Shown: positions 15,643-20,864 of the stretch, in pieces
How positions within the stretch are numbered: position 1 is the first letter of the stretch
How the letters are laid out: each line of letters opens with the position of its first letter
Assembly (NCBI GenBank): GCA_963625655.1
Contig: CAVFTS010000029.1
Coordinates: forward strand, 1-22,898
Origin: F23-B02 sp963625655
GTDB taxonomy: Bacteria; Bacillota; Clostridia; Oscillospirales; Oscillospiraceae
Length of the DNA stretch: 22,898 nt
Reading direction: 5' to 3'
The notes under the pieces: generated by a model
Database searches by the model: none
Told to the model about the DNA's origin: nothing
Seen by the model: the letters and a program-made list of their open reading frames with translations, nothing else
Translations under genes and position numbers: made by a program

Positions 15643-16004
15643 TGATGACACCGAAGGAGGTCGTTCAGATTGCCGCAAAAGCGCTGAACGATAAAAAAGG
15701 AAAGGACATAAAGATCCTTAAAACACACGATCTCACGACACTGTGCGACTATTTCGTGATATGCACCGGAACCTCCTCCACACATATCAAATCGCTTACC
15801 GATGAGATCGACAGAGCAATGAGCGAGGCGGGGGAACCGCCCATCCGCAGAGAAGGCTACCGCAGCGGAAACTGGGTGCTGCTTGACTTCGGCTGCGTCG
15901 TCGCTCACGTCTTCACCGAGGACGCAAGAGAATTCTATAAGCTCGAAAGGCTCTGGTCCGACGCAGAGGAGATCGACCTCTCATCCCTTATCGGCCCCTG
16001 CTAA
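15642..16004 (+). CDS. rsfS: Ribosomal silencing factor RsfS
   Basis: Binds protein uL14 on the 50S subunit and blocks joining with 30S when nutrients are scarce; the family is also called Iojap/YqeL. The 120-residue length is normal. Conserved segments are DIKILKTHDLTTLCDYFVIC (a 20-residue core), TGTSSTHIKSL, GNWVLLDFGCVVAHVF and the end RLWSDAEEIDL. Three starts are possible: TTG 15639, ATG 15642 and ATG 15645. ATG 15642 is preferred because it overlaps the LCP stop by one base (TGATG) and lies 9 nt behind GAGGG (15628-15632). Its stop codon lies inside a GC-rich hairpin that precedes leuS. Confidence 0.94.
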   Translation: MMTPKEVVQIAAKALNDKKGKDIKILKTHDLTTLCDYFVICTGTSSTHIKSLTDEIDRAMSEAGEPPIRREGYRSGNWVLLDFGCVVAHVFTEDAREFYKLERLWSDAEEIDLSSLIGPC

Positions 16005-16010
16005 GGGGCC
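15993..16010 (+). other. GC-rich hairpin overlapping the rsfS stop
   Basis: GGCCCCT (15993-15999) pairs with AGGGGCC (16004-16010) around a 4-nt GCTA loop. The last base of the rsfS stop (TAA 16002-16004) lies in the stem. No U tract follows, only TTCGGACATTATT, so it is a poor intrinsic terminator. It might stabilise the 3' end of the upstream message or damp read-through into leuS. Confidence 0.6.
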
Positions 16011-16046
16011 TTCGGACATTATTACTATGATAAGGGAGATATAAAA

Positions 16047-18464
16047 ATGAAATACGATTTTGCCGCAATAGAAAAGAAATGGCAGGAAAATTGGGAAAAA
16101 ACAAAACCTTACGCCGCAATTACCGGCGATCCGAGACCTAAGTTTTACGGACTTATCGAGTTCCCCTACCCTTCGGGTCAGGGACTGCACGTCGGTCACC
16201 CCAGACCCTTTACGGCGATCGACATCGTGTGCCGCAAAAGGAGAATGCAGGGCTACAATGTTCTGTTTCCCATCGGCTTTGATGCGTTCGGTCTGCCCAC
16301 CGAGAACTATGCGATAAAGACACATATCCACCCCGCCAAGGTGACGGCGGCGAATATCAAGACCTTTACATCTCAGCTCAAAATGCTGGGCTACGGCTTT
16401 GACTGGGACAGAGTAGTCGATACGACAGACCCCAAGTACTATAAGTGGACCCAGTGGATATTCCTCCAGATGTACAAGCACGGTCTTGCGTATAAGGCGA
16501 CGATGCCCGTGAACTGGTGCACCTCCTGCAAGTGCGTGCTTGCAAACGAGGAGGTCGTGGACGGCGTATGCGAGCGCTGCGGCAGTGAGGTCGTGCGCAA
16601 GGAAAAGAGCCAGTGGATGCTGGCAATCACCAAGTACGCACAGCGTCTCATCGACGATCTGGACGATCTCGACTACATTGAGAGAGTCAAAATCCAGCAG
16701 AAGAATTGGATCGGACGCTCCACCGGTGCCGAGATAAGCTTTTACACCAACCTCGGTGAAAAGGTGACGGTGTACACCACGAGACCCGACACGCTTTACG
16801 GTACGAGCTATATGGTCATTTCGCCGGAGCATCCGCTCCTTGAAAAATGGCTGCCCGAGATTGAAAACCGTGACGAGGTCGAGGCGTACCGCATCGAGGC
16901 AGGCAGAAAGTCCGACTTCGAGCGAGGAGAGCTTAACAAGGAAAAAACCGGTGTGCGTCTCGACGGCGTCGAGGTCATGAACCCCGTGACGGGCAAGCCC
17001 CTGCCGATGTTCGTCTCCGACTATGTCCTCATGGGCTACGGCACAGGCATAGTCATGGGTGTTCCGGGACACGATCAGCGTGACTGGGAGTTTGCGACCA
17101 AGTTCGGTCTGCCGATAATCGAGGTTGTCTCCGGCGGCGACGTGACGAAGGGCGCATTTGTCGCAAAGGACGACAGCGCCGTCATGGTAAACTCCGGCTT
17201 CCTCAACGGCATGACCGTAAAAGAAGCCATCCCCGCAATGAAAAAGTATCTTGAGGAAAAGGGCATAGGCGTCGAGAAGGTCAACTATAAGCTCCGTGAC
17301 TGGGTGTTCTCACGTCAGCGTTACTGGGGCGAGCCTATCCCGATGATAAACTGCCCCGAATGCGGTTGGGTACCCGTGCCGGAGGAGGAGCTGCCGCTCG
17401 TTCTGCCAAATGTGGAAAACTACGAGCCTACCGACAACGGTGAAAGCCCCATCGCAAAGATGCGAGACTGGGTGGAATGCACCTGTCCCAAGTGCGGCGG
17501 CAAGGCTGAGCGTGAGACCGATACGATGCCCAACTGGGCGGGCTCAAGCTGGTATTGGCTCCGCTATATGGATCCGCACAACGACAAAGAGTTCGTCTCC
17601 AAGGAAGCCGAAAATTACTGGGGCCCCGTTGACTGGTACAACGGCGGCATGGAGCACACCACGCTGCACCTCCTGTACTCCCGCTTCTGGCACAAGTTCC
17701 TGTACGACATCGGAGAGGTTCACACCAAGGAGCCTTACGCAAAGCGCACCTCTCACGGCATGATCCTCGGCGAGGGCGGCGAAAAGATGAGCAAGTCGAG
17801 GGGCAACGTCATTAACCCCAACGATATTGTCAATCAGTACGGCGCCGACACTCTGCGTCTGCACATCATGTTCATCGGCGACTTTGAAAAGGCGGTGTCG
17901 TGGTCTAACGAGGCCGTCAAGGGTTCAAAGCGCTTCCTCGACCGCTGCTGGAACCTCATGGAGCTTGCGAGCGACGACGAGGGCTATTCCGCAAAGAACG
18001 AGAGCGTTATCCACAAGACCGTGAAGAAGGTCGGCGCCGACATCGAGGAGCTGAAGATGAACACGGCAATCGCCGCTCTGATGAGCATGGTGAACGACTT
18101 CTACGCAAACGGCTGCACCAAGGGCGAGGTCAAAACTCTGCTCCTGCTCTTAAGCCCCTTTGCGCCGCATATCGTTGAGGAAATGTGGGAACAGATGGGC
18201 TTTGCCGCAGTCGAGGGCAAGATGGCAATGCAGATGCCGTGGCCTTCCTACGACGACGCCAAGACCGTTGACAACGAGTGCGAGATGGCGGTTCAGGTGA
18301 ACGGAAAGCTCAAGACCACGATTAAGGTGCCCGTTGACTCCGAGGACGACTACGTTGTAGAGCTTGCCTGCAAGGACGCAAAGGTCTCACCGCTGCTGGA
18401 GGGCAAAACGCTTGTTAAGACCATTGTCAGGAAAAACAAGATAGTCAGCCTCGTGGTAAAATAA
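16047..18464 (+). CDS. leuS: Leucyl-tRNA synthetase
   Basis: Charges tRNA-Leu with leucine and edits mischarged products. The 805-residue class I synthetase has the HIGH-type motif HVGHPRP (48-54) and KMSKS (580-584). A CP1 editing domain (about 225-415) carries TTRPDT (244-249) and VPGHDQRD (339-346), which keeps the essential Asp343. Paired cysteines Cys158/161/175/178 and Cys436/439/480/483 suggest two zinc sites. The tRNA-binding anticodon region follows about 640-735. The C-terminal small domain begins near CEMAVQVNGKLK (745-756). A strong AAGGGAG (16032-16038) precedes the ATG by 8 nt. The 42-bp gap after rsfS is far too short for a T-box leader, which often controls such genes in Firmicutes. 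Confidence 0.98.
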   Translation: MKYDFAAIEKKWQENWEKTKPYAAITGDPRPKFYGLIEFPYPSGQGLHVGHPRPFTAIDIVCRKRRMQGYNVLFPIGFDAFGLPTENYAIKTHIHPAKVTAANIKTFTSQLKMLGYGFDWDRVVDTTDPKYYKWTQWIFLQMYKHGLAYKATMPVNWCTSCKCVLANEEVVDGVCERCGSEVVRKEKSQWMLAITKYAQRLIDDLDDLDYIERVKIQQKNWIGRSTGAEISFYTNLGEKVTVYTTRPDTLYGTSYMVISPEHPLLEKWLPEIENRDEVEAYRIEAGRKSDFERGELNKEKTGVRLDGVEVMNPVTGKPLPMFVSDYVLMGYGTGIVMGVPGHDQRDWEFATKFGLPIIEVVSGGDVTKGAFVAKDDSAVMVNSGFLNGMTVKEAIPAMKKYLEEKGIGVEKVNYKLRDWVFSRQRYWGEPIPMINCPECGWVPVPEEELPLVLPNVENYEPTDNGESPIAKMRDWVECTCPKCGGKAERETDTMPNWAGSSWYWLRYMDPHNDKEFVSKEAENYWGPVDWYNGGMEHTTLHLLYSRFWHKFLYDIGEVHTKEPYAKRTSHGMILGEGGEKMSKSRGNVINPNDIVNQYGADTLRLHIMFIGDFEKAVSWSNEAVKGSKRFLDRCWNLMELASDDEGYSAKNESVIHKTVKKVGADIEELKMNTAIAALMSMVNDFYANGCTKGEVKTLLLLLSPFAPHIVEEMWEQMGFAAVEGKMAMQMPWPSYDDAKTVDNECEMAVQVNGKLKTTIKVPVDSEDDYVVELACKDAKVSPLLEGKTLVKTIVRKNKIVSLVVK

Positions 18465-18486
18465 GCGAATATAAGAATAATTGTGG

Positions 18487-18515
18487 TTGACATTAGACTG
18501 TAAAACAAGTATAAT
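18487..18515 (+). promoter_or_regulatory. Strong consensus sigma-A promoter for rpsU
   Basis: TTGACA (18487-18492) and TATAAT (18510-18515) are separated by exactly 17 nt, a perfect match to the vegetative consensus. Transcription should begin near 18522. It is the best promoter in the window and fits an abundant ribosomal protein. Confidence 0.93.
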
Positions 18516-18521
18516 ATCATT

Positions 18522-18583
18522 TGTTAAGCCAAAGAGTTTGGCCCTTAAAGCGCCGCAAGGCGTTAATGGAGGGAGTGAAATAA
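18522..18583 (+). promoter_or_regulatory. Structured 5' leader of rpsU
   Basis: The roughly 62-nt leader can form two hairpins. GCCAAA (18528-18533) pairs with TTTGGC (18537-18542). CGCC (18551-18554 approx.) pairs with GGCG around a GCAA tetraloop of the GNRA class, extended by TTAA/TTAA across a small bulge (about 18545-18566). The ribosome site GGAGGGAG (18568-18575) follows immediately, 8-11 nt before the ATG. The compact arrangement could allow autogenous control by S21, as for other ribosomal protein leaders; this is an inference. Confidence 0.45.
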
Positions 18584-18769
18584 ATGTCTGAAATCTATGT
18601 CAAGGAAAATGAGTCTCTGGACAATGCTCTTAAAAGATTCAAGCGCAGCTGCGCAAAGGCCGGCGTTCTGCAGGACCTCAGAAAGAAGGAGTACTATCAG
18701 AGTCCCAGCGTAAAGCGCCGCAAAAAGAGCGAGGCTGCACGCAAGAACAAGAACAAGAGATACTACTGA
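18584..18769 (+). CDS. rpsU: Small ribosomal subunit protein bS21
   Basis: A 61-residue basic protein of the 30S platform, near the 3' end of 16S rRNA where mRNA Shine-Dalgarno pairing happens. It shows the family pattern: MSEIYVKENESLDNALKRFK at the start, an RSCAKAGVLQDLRKKEYYQ central helix, and an Arg/Lys-rich tail ending KNKNKRYY. It is a single-gene unit with its own promoter and terminator, without the yqeY gene that often follows rpsU in Firmicutes. Length and every conserved block are normal. Confidence 0.97.
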   Translation: MSEIYVKENESLDNALKRFKRSCAKAGVLQDLRKKEYYQSPSVKRRKKSEAARKNKNKRYY

Positions 18770-18770
18770 T

Positions 18771-18806
18771 AAAAAAGCCTGTACCAATCGGTACAGGCTT
18801 TTTTTT
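18771..18806 (+). terminator. Bidirectional intrinsic terminator between rpsU and ridA
   Basis: A perfect 15-bp stem pairs AAAAAAGCCTGTACC (18771-18785) with GGTACAGGCTTTTTT (18790-18804), loop AATC, with further T residues to 18806. Because the left arm begins with six A residues, the minus-strand transcript also ends the hairpin with a U run. It can therefore stop both rpsU and converging transcription from ridA. Confidence 0.93.
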
Positions 18807-18863
18807 GACGAGCATAGCGAGGCTTTTCGTGAAGCAGCGCTTCACAAAAAATGCGGCATTTTT
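18807..18863. repeat. Tandem short palindromes in the convergent intergenic region
   Basis: Between the two convergent genes lies GTGAAGC-AGC-GCTTCAC (18829-18845), a perfect 7-bp stem with a 3-nt loop. It is followed immediately by AAAAATG-CGG-CATTTTT (18847-18863), a second 7-bp stem. Read on the minus strand the second hairpin comes first after the ridA stop and ends in T residues, so it could act as a weak ridA terminator. The GAGCATAGCGAGGC segment beside it gives the whole block the look of a dispersed intergenic repeat, but only one copy is visible here. Confidence 0.5.
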
Positions 18864-18873
18864 GCGCCTGCAC

Positions 18874-19245
18874 TTACAGCTCTGCGATAAGCTCGCACTC
18901 GACAAGCACGTCCTTGGGAAGACGTGCGACCTCGACGCAGCTTCTTGCGGGGTAAGGCTCCGTAAAGTACTGTGCATAGATGGCGTTGAGCGCCGCAAAA
19001 TCGTTCATGTCCTTGATGAATACGGTGGTCTTTACGACCTTGGACATATCGCTTCCGGCAGCCTTGAGCAGCTCGGTGAGGTTTTTGAAGACCTGATGTG
19101 CCTGAGCCTCAAGACCCTCGGCGACGGCGCCCGTTTCGGGGATGATGCCGACCTGACCGGAGGTGTAGACAAGACCTCCTGAAATGCGTGCCTGGGAATA
19201 GGGACCGATCGCAGCCGGTGCCTTTTCGGTGGAAACAACTTTCAT
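18874..19245 (-). CDS. ridA: RidA family 2-iminobutanoate/2-iminopropanoate deaminase
   Basis: Hydrolyses reactive imines and enamines made by PLP-dependent dehydratases to 2-oxoacids and ammonia, protecting other PLP enzymes. The 123-residue length is typical of the trimeric YjgF/UK114 family. Conserved features are GPYSQA with Tyr16 (14-19), YTSGQVG (27-33), and the active-site block PARSCVEVARLPKDVLVECE (99-118) with Arg101 and Glu117. The ATG at 19243-19245 follows GAGGAGG on the minus strand. It lies 12 bp downstream of ilvA, whose product generates its substrate, so the two almost certainly form one operon and pathway. Confidence 0.96.
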   Translation of the reverse strand: MKVVSTEKAPAAIGPYSQARISGGLVYTSGQVGIIPETGAVAEGLEAQAHQVFKNLTELLKAAGSDMSKVVKTTVFIKDMNDFAALNAIYAQYFTEPYPARSCVEVARLPKDVLVECELIAEL

Positions 19246-19257
19246 AACTGATCCTCC

Positions 19258-20466
19258 TCAATTTATCGTAATTTTAAATCCTTTGCATTTAAGCTCGTCG
19301 AGTACACGCTTTCCGTGATCGGGACCTCCGACCTCGCAGGAGACGTGGACGTTCGTTTCGTTGGGGTTAAGTCCGGGGAACAGACGGTCATGCTCAAGCG
19401 AAAGAATGTTTGCGCCGAGCGACGCAATATCGTTTAAAAGCCTTGACAGACTGCCGGGCTTGTCGAGCAGGGTGACGGTGAAGCGCAGCCTGCGTCCTCT
19501 GGCGACGAGTCCCTGTTCAATTATACACTGAACGAAGCTTACGTCAATATTGCCGCCGGAAAGAAGGCAGACGACCTTTTTGCCGGTGACGTCGATCTTC
19601 TTCTTAAGGATTGCGGCGACCGGGGTAGCGCCCGACGGCTCGACTATCTGCTTGCAGCGCTCCATAAGAAGCAGTATCGCCTCGGATATCTCATTGTCGT
19701 TGACTGTCACAACGTCGTCAACATAGCGGTTAATAAGCTCAACGGTGATGTCGCCGGGAGCCTTGACTGAAATACCGTCGGCAATCGTAGCGGAGCTGTC
19801 AGCACATATGTACTTTTTCTCCTTAAAGGAACGGCAGATCGGGTCGCAGCCCTCCGCCTGAACGCCTATGACACGGATGCGGGGATTTATCTGCTTTACG
19901 CATGCCGCAACGCCTGCAAGCAGACCGCCGCCGCCTGCGGGTACGATTATCATATCGACCGTGGGCAGGTCGCCGACTATCTCAAGACCGAGAGTACCCT
20001 GACCTGCGATAACGTCGATGTCGTTGTAGGGGTGCAAAAAGACTGCGCCCTCCTCCTTGCATATCTCAAGCGCTTTTGCGTATGCGTCGTCGTAGCAGTC
20101 GCCACTGAGTATGACCTTTGCACCATAGCCCTGTGTTGCTTGAACCTTTGCAATGGGAGCGGTGGCGGGCATGACAATGGTTGCTGGGATGCCGAACTTT
20201 GCGGCGGCGCAGGCGACGCCCTGAGCATGGTTTCCGGCGGATGAGGCGACGACACCGGAGACCTTGCCGTTTGCGGCGAGCACGGCTATCTTGTTGGAAG
20301 CGCCTCTGATCTTGAAGGAACCCGTTTTCTGGCGGTTTTCGCACTTTAAGTAAATCTGACCGCCCGTTGCGGCAGAAAAGGTAGAGGAGATATCGAGCTC
20401 GGTGTGATGCAGGGAAGCGCCGATCCTCTGCGCAGCAAGCTCAATATCGCTGAGTTTTAATTCCAC
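19258..20466 (-). CDS. ilvA: Threonine ammonia-lyase (threonine deaminase) with C-terminal ACT domain
   Basis: PLP enzyme that turns threonine into 2-aminocrotonate and then 2-oxobutanoate, the entry to isoleucine synthesis or to threonine catabolism. The PLP lysine is Lys52 in TGSFKIRGASNK, the SSAGNHAQG loop (75-83) grips the substrate, and AGGGGLLAG (177-185) holds the cofactor phosphate. Residues about 325-402 form one ACT domain (RFTVTLLDKPGSLSRLL at the start), shorter than the double ACT-like region of E. coli IlvA. The 402-residue form is that of the TdcB/short IlvA class, so biosynthetic and catabolic roles cannot be separated. The start is GTG at 20466 behind AAAGGAG on the minus strand. 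Its own promoter and a very short leader are visible. Confidence 0.95.
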   Translation of the reverse strand: MELKLSDIELAAQRIGASLHHTELDISSTFSAATGGQIYLKCENRQKTGSFKIRGASNKIAVLAANGKVSGVVASSAGNHAQGVACAAAKFGIPATIVMPATAPIAKVQATQGYGAKVILSGDCYDDAYAKALEICKEEGAVFLHPYNDIDVIAGQGTLGLEIVGDLPTVDMIIVPAGGGGLLAGVAACVKQINPRIRVIGVQAEGCDPICRSFKEKKYICADSSATIADGISVKAPGDITVELINRYVDDVVTVNDNEISEAILLLMERCKQIVEPSGATPVAAILKKKIDVTGKKVVCLLSGGNIDVSFVQCIIEQGLVARGRRLRFTVTLLDKPGSLSRLLNDIASLGANILSLEHDRLFPGLNPNETNVHVSCEVGGPDHGKRVLDELKCKGFKITIN

Positions 20467-20497
20467 GGTAACACACTCCTTTGCTTACTTCAGCCTA

Positions 20498-20526
20498 ATT
20501 TTAAATGTATTTTCCGAAATAATCAA
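20498..20526 (-). promoter_or_regulatory. Promoter of the ilvA-ridA operon
   Basis: On the minus strand, TTGATT (20526-20521) and TAAAAT (20503-20498) are separated by 17 nt. Transcription should start near 20491, leaving a leader of about 25 nt that holds the AAAGGAG site (20482-20476). There is no room for a T-box or attenuator between this promoter and the start codon. Confidence 0.7.
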
Positions 20527-20567
20527 GTAAAATGTCCGCGTGAGGGCAACAAAATTGCGTTATGTCC

Positions 20568-20598
20568 TTGCTGCGAAGACAATACGCCGCCGCAGCAA
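20568..20598 (-). other. Stem-loop downstream of the 62-codon gene
   Basis: TTGCTGCG (20568-20575) pairs with CGCAGCAA (20591-20598) around a 15-nt loop, and AATTG (20553-20557) can pair with CAATT (20601-20605) outside it. It begins 7 bp past the stop of the small minus-strand gene. No U tract follows, so it is a doubtful terminator. Confidence 0.4.
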
Positions 20599-20604
20599 AA
20601 CAAT

Positions 20605-20793
20605 TCAGTCAAGACCTGCAATACCGCTGACGTAGGAACGCATTTGCCCTGCGCTGTCTATGTCCTTTGCACCGTCTATGACCCGCTGCTGGCTTGCGGC
20701 GTCAAGCTTTGAGAAGCGGAAAAAAGCCTCCGTGTTCTGAATAAGCGCCATACCGAGACCGAGAGGTATCTCGCTGCCGTTTTTCGATATCAT
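20605..20793 (-). CDS. Small uncharacterised protein (62 residues)
   Basis: I do not recognise a characterised family. The protein starts MISKNGSEIPLGLGMALIQN, with a hydrophobic, glycine-containing segment at about 9-18. A predicted helical part follows, reading FSKLDAASQQRVIDGAKDI. It resembles small hypothetical proteins seen in gut Clostridia that begin with a xEIPxGxGMALxQN-like motif and end with a QxxxIxGA...MxxYV-like helix; this is recollection, not a search. No signal peptide or cysteine is present. The ATG (20791-20793, minus) follows GAGGT with 6-7 nt spacing, a good ribosome site. It lies just 33 bp beyond the terminator of the lipoprotein gene and has no clear promoter. Coding is supported by the ribosome site and family-like pattern. 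Confidence 0.75.
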   Translation of the reverse strand: MISKNGSEIPLGLGMALIQNTEAFFRFSKLDAASQQRVIDGAKDIDSAGQMRSYVSGIAGLD

Positions 20794-20825
20794 ATTATCA
20801 CCTCGGAAATATTTTCTCCCGAAGA

Positions 20826-20860
20826 CAAAAAAGTATGCGCCGTAAAAAACGGCGCATACT
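20826..20860 (-). terminator. Rho-independent terminator of the lipoprotein gene
   Basis: AGTATGCGCCGT (20832-20843) and ACGGCGCATACT (20849-20860) form a perfect 12-bp stem with a 5-nt loop. On the minus strand the stem ends in a run of T residues (A tract 20826-20832 on plus). It starts 4 bp after the lipoprotein stop codon. Confidence 0.93.
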
Positions 20861-20864
20861 CAAT

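Noticed and set aside
15981..17072. A 363-codon minus-strand frame within leuS
   Set aside because: Antisense to the HIGH motif and editing domain of LeuS; no independent evidence of expression.
17047..17091. Possible abnormal LeuRS editing loop (GVPGHDQRD)
   Set aside because: As I recall, the GHDQRD form also occurs in the E. coli enzyme, and the essential Asp is present, so it is not a defect.
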